Shown here: piece by piece, positions 1 through 10,226 of the stretch
Position numbering within the stretch: position 1 is the stretch's first letter
Layout: the number at the start of each line of letters is the position of its first letter
Assembly (NCBI GenBank): GCA_013368325.1
Contig: JAACJK010000247.1
Span: 1-36,369 of the forward strand
From: Ephemerocybe angulata
Taxonomy: Eukaryota; Basidiomycota; Agaricomycetes; Agaricales; Psathyrellaceae
Direction: 5' to 3'
DNA: 36,369 nt
The notes under the pieces: generated by a model
What the model was told of the DNA's origin: nothing
Database searches by the model: none
Seen by the model: only the letters and a program-made list of their open reading frames with translations
Position numbers and translations under genes: made by a program

Positions 1-199
1 CGGGACACGAGAGCAGAGATGTAGTCTGTCTGTCTGTTCGTTGATAATGCAGTAGAGAAACCATTAAATAAAAAGAAAAGCGAGAGAGAGAGAGATGACA
101 CGTAAGTAAGCGTAGAAACATACAGAAAGAAACCATTTTGAAATAAACCTGGGCCGAGCGTCAGACAACGAATCCACATGAAGGCACCTGTGCGACGTA

Positions 200-2906
200 C
201 TATCCGTCCATGTCGAACAGCTCATCGCGTCATTGGCAGACCGCTGCTGCTGCTGGCCACCGTACCCACCTGGGTTCCTCGTAATCCCAGGGGGCGCCAA
301 CGGCGTCGCATTCGCAGCGCGAGCCGCCGCCGCCGCCGCGGAGTACGACATCTTCGAAGGCGTGCCCGAGGGCTCAGGCAGCCCAGGGGCGCGCCATGCC
401 CGCGCCCATGCCCAGGCGCCACAGTGCTCTGCACCAGCGGCGACCCAGAGACGGCCTGCCAGTCCCCGTACACCTGGTGCGCATTGCTCGAGAAAGCGGC
501 GGGGCTGCCGGAGAGGTAGCTCGCGGCACCTGGGTGCCCGGGCTCGCGAGTGTGGACGGAGGAAGCGCATGGATCCGCGAGAGCCCCGCAGCGAGGCCCT
601 GCGGGAGAGACTGCCCGGGGCATGCGACTGCAACGCCCGCGTGCTCGGACTGAGCACGTTGGGACCGGAGATCGCGTCGTCCACGCCGTCGGCAGGTCCT
701 CCATTCCCCCCGATCCCTGCAGTTGCGTGCCCCGACAAGTTGCTCGACCGGATCATGTTCATGCTCTGCGTGAGGTCGAATGGCGAAGGCGCGGCTTTGT
801 ACGTCGTCTGCGTGTTCCCGTGGATGTGAGTGTGGAACGTCGACGCGTTGTTCACGCTCGCAGGGAGCCCAGCAGAGCTCATCGGCTGCAGGTAGTTGTT
901 CGCAATCGAGGAATTGTTCACTCTCCCGTCGTACAACCCGTTCCCCCCACTGACACTCCTCAGCCCCCTTCCCATCCCACTCTGACCGGCAAGCTGTGCG
1001 TCGCGCTTCGCCTTCGAGCCCAGATAGTTCTGATGGAATCCAGGCAAGAAAGCAGCGCTGGCGTTGCTGGACTCAGCATCCCGATAGACGACGGGCTGCC
1101 GAAGCTCATGCTCATCCCGCCTTCATCAATCGCACCACCGTTGCCCAACCCAAGCGACTCAAACCTCGCAGACAACCCCGAGGCTGACGGCGTTCCGCGA
1201 TGCGTCATGTGCGGAGCGTCCCTAGAGGATGGAAGCGGATTTGCGGACGTATCTGCCCAGATACTCTTGAGGTCGCCCAAAAGCGACGGCGCAGGGACAG
1301 AGCGCGAATGTCTGTGTCCCATCATCGAACCCGACGACTGCTCGTCCCCTCCCTTCAAAGTATTGACCAACCCAGTCAGTCCAGTAACAGGAGGCTGTCC
1401 GGAGTTGCTCCTGGACATCCTTCGACTCCTTTCCTCCGGGGTAAGCAGGTCCGTCAGAGATCCCGGGATGAAGTCCTCCATCTCCTCATCCACCACCGCC
1501 GAATCCATCCTCTGCATCCTCCTCTGGTTCCTGACTCCGCTAAGGTACTCGTATTCTTCGTCCACCCTCGTCACACTAGAGCTCAATCCAGAACGCGAGT
1601 ATGCACCATTCCCAGAGGCATCGTAAGACGACGGATCGCCCCACGCCCTTCTTCCTCCACCCATCATCGCGAGCCCACTTCCCAAACTTGCAGCGACGCC
1701 ACCTGCGAGGCCCAAAGATGCACCATACGAACTTGGCTGATAGAACGAAGTCTGGTTTCCGGGGCAGAGAATGGCGAAGACGCGCCATTTTCTGGCAGGG
1801 GAGGTGTTGTGAGGTTGGTCGTACGGGGGAGGTACCGGGATAAAAGGTGGCATTAAGGCGCGTAGGCGATCGCTGCTCAGCCATCGGCGACCGAGCGTTT
1901 GGCGGAGATCCGATGGGTCCAAAATCATTCTGCACAGCTGAAGAAGGGTTTCTAGCGCCGAAAGGGGGAGAGTGCCAGATTCCTCAGAAGCTGCATTGCC
2001 TTCTTTATCGTCCTTCTCGATTTTTGCTGTTCCCTGGAGTCGCCAGAAACGCCTTCCATCTCGTCCATTTCGTCGAGAGAGGCAAAGGGCGAAATCGGTG
2101 TCGTTCGGTGGTGCAGGCGGAGGGGGAGATCGATGCCTTGAGAGCCATACCCATGGGAGTCGTCCAGAGGCTGATCCTCCAGAGTTCAGGACACAAGTTG
2201 GGGCAGTCGATCCACCGCCAAGGAGCGCATTCCTTCCACCGTGGCCCCTATCGGCTCCCCCAGCGTCTCGCTTACTTCCCTTTCCTCCTCGCTCCTTCCC
2301 GTCTCGATCGTGGCCTCCGGCGCGGCGGCTCCCTGTTGAGCAGCCTTTTGTTCTTCCTATCCATGGACATATCCAGGAAGGACGTGGGCGAGAGCACATT
2401 TATGGCCGAACTTGCAGTTGCCGTTCACGAACCAGGCACAGTGCTCCTTCTGCCCGGGTTCAGGCAGGGTATGCGAGAATGGGCAGCTGGGCCCAGCAGT
2501 GCACCCGCCGACCTTGAAGAACTTGCAGGAACATGAGAGAGATCCTTCGCGGCTGCGAGGGATAGTGAATACGCCGCCCATAACCGTGGGTCACTGCGGA
2601 CGTACATTTCGAGTTCGCTGCTGCAGCTTTCTGGGCCTTCTTGTCGCCACGATCTGACCTGTCGTAGTCGGATCTTTGCTCGCCGTGGCTATCGGCGGTG
2701 GGCGTTTCGTCGATGTGCTTGTCGATGTACAAGAATAAGGTCTGTACCTGATAAATCGGGCCAATATTCGAGACAGCGAGCGAATCGGAGCGATAGTCGC
2801 TGCAAGGCACGTCGTGTTTGGCTCTGCTTTCGCTCGAGGGCGTTCCCACGCTTCCTCTTCTCTCCCTCATCCACGCCTTTCTCGATGCCCTCTCGACCGC
2901 GTCCAT
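200..2906 (-). pseudogene. CCCH zinc-finger protein gene, copy A, frame-broken
   Basis: Counterpart of the gene at 10227-12962. The two CCCH fingers are intact at about 2370-2520, and the C-terminal low-complexity region is recognisable in pieces (roughly 960-1800 and 200-1047). At least several one-base deletions, for example in the G and C runs near 390, 530, 700, 1065, 1220, 1800 and 2130, break the frame that is open for 741 codons in copy B. The stop codon is at 200-202, giving the same DMDG carboxyl end. I call it a pseudogene only in the sense of a broken reading frame: the indels are where long-read errors fall, so it may be a poorly polished intact copy. Function and domains are described under copy B. 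Confidence 0.8.
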
Positions 2907-3116
2907 CTCGATTCCGCCCCGCTGTTCTCGGAATTCAACACCTCTCCACACCTCTTTGCGCGCCCTTGGGACCGTCCGTCCCCACCAAACCACGTCAGCT
3001 CGCAGACAAGCGGAATGGGGATGCGCGTTCGACGGAGCGAGATCCTCTCGAGGGCGGCTGGGGCAAGAGTCAAGAGGTCAGTCTAGCTGCGCAAAAAGCA
3101 TGTCTGTGATACTCAC

Positions 3117-5764
3117 AGTCTATCCTTGAAGGGCCGAAATCCTCAACGTGAGCCGCATAGAGCTCGACGATCGCAAATGAACGCGATCAGTTGGTCGATG
3201 GAGGACCCGAGACGAGACGTGACTGGTATGGTAGACAACGTTAGTCCAGTTCCTTCGAGGGCTCACGACAAAGTACTCACAATGAGGTAGACAGATCCCC
3301 CAGCTGCGACATGCGAACAGCAGCTCGCGTGAACAAGAGTCAAGCCAAGTCCCGACGCACTCGTTCGATGGAAAGCAAGGGCGCGTTTCGGCTGGCGTAG
3401 TATACCGAGGTCAGTCATATGCTTCGAAAGATCCCAACGATGTACTCACAGTGTGTTAGGTTTATCAAAAGCCGTGCATGTGGGCGCGCTTCAAGAAAGG
3501 TAAGCCTCCTCTGCAAGCATCCGCGGCAACGTACTCACCATAAATCACCGACAAGATCGAATAGCGGCGCCGGTTGCGCGGTCGTCGAAGTCCACCTCCA
3601 ATCCCAAAACATCCGGCGACAGCCTTCCGGCCCGTTGCAGCACCCACCAACGCCAAACCCAGACATCCACCGACGTCCCACCTTCGTCCTCACCTTGCCA
3701 GGCCCAAAGACACCATCCCAGACCCCACGACGCGCCACGCCGTCGCCGAAACACGAGTCAAACCAACGCGCTCTCTGCTACAACATGAACACGAAGCATT
3801 GCAGGATGATGCTAGTTGTAGGGGACTTCGGTTAGTGCAGACATGCAGTTTACGACGACGGTGTACTCACGGCAGGGGACAGAACGGCGCCGATGAAGTA
3901 CGGGCTTCAAAAACTCAACGACACCAAACGACAAGGCCAACCGGCGCAAGCACTCCGCTTCGAGCCCGAACTCGACTCAAAATTCAAGTCACACTCAAGA
4001 ACGTGGGGGTTGCATCGAGTGATGCTGGTTGAAGGGGGTTTCGGTTAGTACACGCTATCGCATAGCTGGTGACGACGTACTCACGGCAGACACAGATCGA
4101 CGTCGAGAGACTGCCGCGCGCTGACGGCTTCGCGAGTGTCTGGCAAGAGCCGGCACTTTGAGGTCAGTGTGTACGCTCAAATACAGCGGATCGACATACT
4201 GAAGATTCCTCACGCCTTTTCAGCATACAGGACCAGCGACTCAAAGGCGGCGCTCGAACGGAACGTGGTCGATCGGGGCATAGGCAGTGATGCTGGTTGT
4301 AGGGTTCTGAGGTGAGTGGACGCGGCATTGGACAACATGCCAAAGTGCTGACCGATTGTCAAAGGCCCACGACGCGAGCGGCGCGCACACATTCCGGCCT
4401 CTCCAGACTCATCGCAACACCGGATCTTGGCCAGCTGTCAAAGTCACGAATCCAAGGTGAGCTCGTTTCGTTTCCTTGTGGGTACGTTCGCTTACCGGTG
4501 CATAAGAGAACGGCAAAGCATCTGTGATGCTGGTTGTAGAGCTCTCGGTTAGCGCAGCCTTTCCACCGACGATGACGCACTCACGGGCCGCTGCCAACGA
4601 ACAGAGAACCGTGAGGGAAGGACCTTGGGCGGTGCTGCATGGCCAGCATGAGACGACTTGAGGAGGATGTTGACTCTATGGAATCGAGGTTAGTGCACAT
4701 TTCAAGAGCAATGCGACGATGTACTGACCATTATATCAAGGTTTCATAGAATACCGACGCGTACCGACAATGAGAGGCGCATTGGGCAAAGCTGCGGACG
4801 GCTGGCAAAGGTGCGTCTCATCATGCGTGCACGCGTTCAGAACGCTGACTTCGAGCAACGTGTGTGGTCGTGAATGGGCTGAGAACGATATATGGTGAGT
4901 TTCTTGTCAACGAAACACGTATAGTCGCGTCAGTACTCACTAGTCTATCCACAGCATATGCTCGTGATGCTGTTGTAGGGTGGTCAGGCCGATATAACTT
5001 TTCTTACAGAATACGAAGAGATACTCACCGAAGCTTGACAACGCGAGCCTCTGTCATGCAAGTCCGTCGCTGAGCACCGAAGATAGACAAAGGTTAGTTC
5101 ATGTTCCATTCGACGTGTTATGAATTGCTTACCCTTTGTATAGGATCCGCTGGCTTAAGGTAATCGTACAGAAGGCGGGCCTGTGAGGATAGTCAATAGA
5201 AACTATAGCGTAGTGAATCGTGTACTACCTTGTGAATAATACCTCTTCCTTTCCAACGCCGGGGTTGTCGTCGTTCAGTATCTTATGGATAAGGTCCGTG
5301 AGCCTCATTTGTGAATAGGGTGAATAGCTGAACTATAGGATACCATTGTGACCAAGTGTACGCTGCGAGAGTAAGTTGCCGAATGTCGCGTTGGGTAAAT
5401 GCGACTCACCCTTTCAAAGTAAAGCCCTGTTCAAAGGAGTGAGCGCAGCACCGACAGAAGAAAGGAATAGCGGAGGACTTACGAGGATATGTGGTGGACC
5501 CCCGAATCTTGAGCTCGGGTGAGCGACGGCTGCGAATCCTCAGGTCAGTCCAACGGATCTAAAAGAGCCTAGTCAGGACTTTAACTAACGAATACAGACT
5601 ATTAGACAACTCACCGAGGCATCGAGAAACCCCTGTCAGCCGACATCGTGGTATCTGGTCAAAAGAGGTGAGCGCGCCGGGGCCAATAACTGACCCAAAT
5701 CGAAATAGGGCAACTCACCAGCGCGCCGATAACGACGACGACGACGACGAAGGCCATGCGACAT
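3117..5764 (-). pseudogene. Intron-rich unidentified gene, copy A
   Basis: Counterpart of 13174-15844, with the same series of minus-strand donors (seen on plus as tactcac/actcac) and acceptors. It differs by scattered one-base indels, including one in the candidate start exon: one G fewer at about 5751 shifts the poly-Ser run to another frame. In at least one place copy A reads better than copy B. Near 5270 it has ggggttgtcg where B has ggggttggtcg; with the A reading, an exon coding for LTDLIHKILNDDNPG runs on in frame across the next splice junction. So neither copy is error-free, and a consensus of both is needed to predict this protein. I do not recognise the protein. Confidence 0.6.
3805..5028 (-). 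repeat. Repeated intron-acceptor cassettes, copy A
   Basis: Five copies of the plus-strand word gtgatgctggttgtag, or close variants, lie near 3805, 4019, 4286, 4525 and 4962. On the minus strand each is the 3' end of an intron plus the first six exon bases: CCCTACAACCAG then CATCAC. They correspond to the five introns itemised in copy B. The last one has lost a G (gatgctgttgtag). Confidence 0.75.
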
Positions 5765-7840
5765 CGTCGAGACCAGCAGAACCAACGACGAGAGAGTCTG
5801 CTAGACGGGGTCTAGCGAAGACAAGAGGTGTAGTGAGATGAGGAGGAAGGGAAGGGAGGGGAAGTCTCGCTGTGGAGATGGGGAAACCAACGTACGCACC
5901 CAGCCCTCTTATACATTCCAGCTCACCCGGCCAGATGTTCCGCCCACCACCCTCCACCAAGCCATACGTACACCACGCCGCCAAGTCCAACCGAAACTCT
6001 ATCTCTCGCTCGGAAGTCCCGGAACGCGCTCTGCGCGCATTCTCGTTACGCCTGTTATGGCAGCTTCCGACGCCAGAACCTGCGCAACGACGAAAAATCT
6101 CGCGGACTGACAGCGTGCGGCCATTGTGGGTGTCTGATGGATAAGCGAGCCATGGAATCCGGATCCCACCAGGGAAGCGAGTGTTTAATTGCGCGTTTGT
6201 GCGTGAACGGGATGAGGAGGAGAGGTGCGGGATCGAGATTCGTGAGTGGGATAGAGTGCGATTTGCTTGGGGGCGACTGGTCTAAGCACCAGATAGGTAC
6301 CAGGTAGCTAATATGACCTCCTCTTGTATTGTCGTGCATCCGATCTAATGCTATTCTACGATCTATCGTGATGCGCGCTAAAGCACACAATCTCTAAATT
6401 CCAAGCCAACGATATCCCAGGACTCGTCCACGCCCAACATCTCATTCCAGGTACCCCTATCATATTCACCAGTACATACTACGTGTACCCTAGCAACGAC
6501 TAAACTACCAAAGGCCTGCAATCGCTTAAACCAGGCAACCCGCTCCATCCGCCGCATCCATCCTCCCAACTCAACACCCGAGCCCGAAGGCAGTGACAAC
6601 GTGACCGCATCAATACGTATGATGCATCAACGTAAGCACGCCAAGGCCCGTCTATTGGCAGGAAACTGGTCTAAACGCGGGATTGCGTTGAAGGTGTGAG
6701 CAGGAGCAGGTCCGAGAACTCAGTTTCCTTCCGACTGTTTCGCCTTTGATTGCGTGGGATAGACCCTATGTCTACCCAGTATGTGTGAGGGTACAATGAG
6801 AGGTACATACAACACACGGAGTGAGGCAGAAGAGTGCGAAACGCGTCGAACGGTCAGCGTCTATTTAAGCGCCCGCTGGCGCGCGTTCAAACTGGCTCCC
6901 ATTCCTCGCGCGGGAAAGTCCGCCGCGGGTCTCCGTTTCGCTGAAATGGTTCATGAGGTATTAAGTACCATATTGTGCAACATTGCGCCCTATCGGCTCA
7001 GATACGGTACCAGGAATGCGTAAAGCGCATTCCCGGATTTCCGGATGTAAGACATATTCCCGACCGCACTTGGTGCGCCAAGATCGTCGCCGCGTCTCAC
7101 GCACGCTAAGGGCTCTTGTAAGTGACGTTATCTTATGCTATTCTTAAAGTTTTGAATGGTGGATTCGCGAATTGAGGCTGGACGCGTACGGGAGTATCCT
7201 TCCGGCTAGCGCGTCCGAGTCCACGCACCCTCATTCAATTCACATCAAGATCTCGTTCTGTGGGTTGCTTACACTCTCTGGGTAGCTGTAATGAGAGAAT
7301 GTGCTCGTATATTCAAAATATGTAGACATACAGTACGTGTACGTCTACGCATATGCCAGTTAAATCAGCCTGCTTGAAGGCTGCAAGCAGCTCGGACGCG
7401 GCGCGTCCGAGTGAGCGCCACGTCGGCGAGGCGGGACGCCTCGGCGGTGCCTCGACGGGCTACGATTAATAACGTACACAAGTATCGTCACTAATTTCCG
7501 CGCTTCCAGTCATCCTGTAGTAACCTCGCGTTTCTACACTAACGTCGCGGCGGTATCTATTCTCGTTCCCATCACAAGCCTGTCCCGGCCTGGATAACGT
7601 GCCGCCTCACTGGTCTCATCAAAGCCGCAAATTACCTTGTGCAACTCGACTGATTGATGCCCTGAGAGTGTATCAAGTTGACGAAATGCCATTTGAGAAG
7701 AGATCACTCACCAAGACACTGGGACACGGCCCTCGTACCACGCAGTGCGCCGCATCTGCGAAATGAACGTTGCCACTATCGAGTACATTTTCATTGAGTG
7801 TCCTCAGAAAGGTTTCAGACAAAATGGCGCGCCTTAGATT
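5765..7840. other. Gene-poor region upstream of the intron-rich gene, copy A
   Basis: No convincing coding exon was found on either strand. The sequence next to 5765 is probably the promoter and 5' leader of the minus-strand intron-rich gene. The rest contains short spurious frames, a TATTTAAG word near 6862 and the two GC-rich hairpins described for copy B (here near 7391-7445). Confidence 0.5.
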
Positions 7841-8307
7841 TTGAAAATGCGATATCTGGAGGTCGTGTTGTGGCGCGCAGGAGAGTTGTGGGCGCGCGCT
7901 AAGCGAGACCTGTGGGAGGATCCTGTCAACGGTGCCAGTGGTCAGGACGTCCGAAATAGGCTACACGTACTCTCACTTACTCGGTTTGGCAAAGTATGTA
8001 TGGATCGACGTCCCGCGAGGGGAAGCGAACGGATGAAGCGCGTGCGGGGGCTGTGGAGGATGCGGTCACCAAACCAAGTCGACGTGGTGCGAGAGTGGGA
8101 ATGCGTACCTGGATGACAAAGTATGTATGGATCGCTTCCCGCGAGCGGCCCTTTCGACGAGTGACGACGTAGGGCGCGGGTACGTGGCGGGACGTCGTGC
8201 TGTGGTATTGTCTTGTAAGTGGACTCGGTTGGATGTACGTTGCTTTCCTAGAGGTTTATTAGCACATCACGGCATACTACGAGCATAGCATACGCACTAG
8301 AGATCTT

Positions 8308-8846
8308 GAAATTGATATATTTGGAGGTCCGGAAAACGGGCCTAGCGAGCGAGGTCAGTGAAGAAGCGACTGAGAGAATATCCGTCGTACCTGAAGTCTA
8401 TGTGAAATTGATGCCTGACAAGTTTGAGTCATGGTTGCGAATCGAGCGGAATGAAAACGCACCACGGAGACGAAGTTTGTATTTTTAGAGCCCGGAAAAC
8501 GGGCCTGACAGGAGAATGGTGAGCACTGGGAGGAGTGGAGGAATTCTGGCGGCATGGCTTACTTGACGGGGTCCCGGGACGGGGTCGGGATGCGAGCGGG
8601 CCATCGGAATGAAATTGATATTTTCGGGGGTCCGGAAAAGGGGTCTAGCAGGTGAGGTAAGAGGCGAAGCGGGCGACGAAATTGGCATTTTTGGGGATCC
8701 GGAGAACGGTGTGGTAAGCGCAAGGGCAATGCTATTGACGATGGTCAGCACAATGATAGCAAAGTAGAGACATGCTCACCTAGTGGCGACAGCGTTGAGA
8801 AAAGCGAAATTGATATTTTTGGACCTCTGGAAAACGAGCGAAGTCA
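8308..8846 (-). repeat. Five degenerate acceptor/exon-start cassettes
   Basis: Five related segments of about 38 nt lie at 8308-8345, 8471-8508, 8611-8649, 8678-8714 and 8805-8846. On the minus strand the consensus is a splice acceptor (often CTAG or TCAG) followed by GCCCGTTTTCCGGACC, then an A-rich stretch ending near ATCAATTTCG. Read in one frame they give related peptides: RFPDLQIYQF, RFPGSKNTNFV, a version beginning PFPDPRKYQF, RSPDPQKCQF and RFPEVQKYQF. Donor-like gtgagc/gtaagc words lie between them. They look like repeated exons of a minus-strand gene that I cannot assemble or name. A weaker relative lies at 17948-17970 and at its copy-A equivalent near 7845. Confidence 0.6.
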
Positions 8847-9617
8847 GCGTAGGCATGCGCACCAGGGAGTCTTCTTTCTTGCGCCGAAAATGCTGGGATA
8901 GAGTCACTGTAGTATCCTGGCATAATGACGAGGCTAGTCAGTGACGAGGCCATGCGAGGTACCAAGGACTCACCATACTTTTCCAGCTTCGAGCATCCGG
9001 TGAGTCGAATAGTGATTCACATTGTTTAGATGAGGTGCCAGCGGTTAGCGTTCATGGCCGTCGTGAGTGAGTGGCTGTGATGTGCAGAGACGGTGCGTGG
9101 CGTACAGATAGTAACGAGCTTAAGAGGCAAGTCAGTGAGGAAGTCAAGTAAAGGGTGGGTGAGAGAGACTGGCCTAAAGTCCGCTAGCGTCAGTGACGAG
9201 TGCAGGTGAGGAAGCTCAGGTAAACGTCGTGCACAGTCTCAGTGTCGGTGACAGTCGACGTGGAGAAAGGTAAAGGGGAATAACGGTCTGAGGAATTGCC
9301 ACGACGCACGACGTGTCGGAGAACGAATGTTCGTTCGGCTCAGCATCGAGATCGGTGTGTGGGCGCGCCAAATAGACTCCGGGCTAGGACTTGGCGGCCA
9401 CTCTCCTCCAAGGAGAGACCCATTCTTCCAAATTTCAGAAAGTATGGACAGTCTCTGCAACACTTGTCTCGCGTGCAGGTAGATACAACAGTACCTTGAA
9501 GAGGGAAGGCATGCTAAAGCAGTGAAGCTACACTGAGCCGAACACCCTTCCGAAGCGACTCCCGAGTGACACCCGGTAGTACTGTAACGTTGCGCTGGTC
9601 CGTGCGCCGTGGCCGTG

Positions 9618-9625
9618 TATATAAA
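9618..9625 (+). promoter_or_regulatory. TATA-box-like element
   Basis: TATATAAA lies in otherwise GC-rich sequence, about 55 nt upstream of the hairpin at 9679-9729. It is the clearest TATA word in this unique region. It could serve the plus strand toward the hairpin; no plus-strand coding exon follows, so the transcript, if any, is unknown. Confidence 0.35.
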
Positions 9626-9678
9626 CCGCCCAGATCCCCTCGCGCTTCCCCATGCCAAGGGTATGTCCCCCAGCGTTG

Positions 9679-9729
9679 CTACGACCGTGCCGTGCATGTT
9701 CTTCAACAGCCATGCAGTCACGGTCGTAG
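9679..9729. repeat. Hairpin: 11-bp inverted repeat with an inner stem
   Basis: The arms ctacgaccgtg (9679-9689) and cacggtcgtag (9719-9729) are perfect reverse complements. Inside them tgcatg and catgca form a second 6-bp stem around a loop of about 12 nt, separated from the outer stem by a small asymmetric bulge. The whole folds into one imperfect stem of about 50 nt. Candidate structured RNA or cruciform; function unknown. Confidence 0.6.
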
Positions 9730-10226
9730 TGTGGTCCAACCTGTTAGAAAAGCGAAAGTGTATTAGATAGAGCATTGAAGTTAGCTGTTTTTTCGACTTT
9801 TTTACCCCAAAAGGCAATTTTCAACCCTTATTAGGGAATTCCCGACAAGGCGCATCACAGCGAGCAGCAGGAGATCACGGAGAGGAAGGGGCCATCACAG
9901 GGAGCATGAGCGTAGGAAGCAAGGATTGATGCGGGGGCGCCATCAGTTCAAGAGTCGTGGTATAAAATTCAACACGAGAACTAGTCAGTACAAGGTACAA
10001 TGTAAGATTCATTAGTAAATAGAGGCCGGGGACACGAGAGCAGAGATGTAGTCTGTCTGTCTGTTCGTTGATAATGCAGTAGAGAAACCATTAAATAAAA
10101 AGAAAAGCGAGAGAGAGAGAGATGACACGTAAGTAAGCGTAGAAACATACAGAAAGAAACCATTTTGAAATAAACCTGGGCCGAGCGTCAGACAACGAAT
10201 CCACATGAAGGCACCTGTGCGACGTA

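Larger units (their letters stand above)
1..8257. repeat. Copy A of an 8.3-kb direct duplication
   Basis: This stretch matches 10028-18365 base for base in the same orientation. The match starts in the first bases of the window (cgggacacg against ccggggacacg at 10027) and ends after the shared word cctagaggttta near 8257 and 18365, where the two sequences diverge abruptly. Differences I saw are nearly all single-base losses in homopolymers in copy A, plus a few losses of 2-3 bases such as gcg near 1225; substitutions are rare. Copy A is about 80 nt shorter over 8.3 kb. That pattern suits uncorrected long-read indels better than evolutionary divergence. Because the window begins inside it, the true left end is unknown. 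Confidence 0.95.
8847..10027. other. Unique spacer between the two copies
   Basis: No convincing gene. The minus strand has intron-like signals near 8929-8972 (gtgagtcc donor, acceptor ending gccag), perhaps more exons of the cassette-bearing gene. A long minus frame at 9239-9817 lacks the composition or similarity to call it a gene. The right part (9780-10027) is AT-richer and probably lies in the 3' flank of the zinc-finger gene. A TATA word and a hairpin are listed separately. Confidence 0.5.

Noticed and set aside
3240..5100. Regularly spaced tactcac words suggesting a CRISPR-like or tandem array
   Set aside because: They are minus-strand splice donors (GTGAGTA) at irregular spacing between coding exons; no array of equal repeats and spacers.
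9239..9817. 192-codon minus-strand frame in the unique spacer
   Set aside because: No domain, uneven composition, no clear splice signals around it, and it covers the TATA word and hairpin; probably chance.
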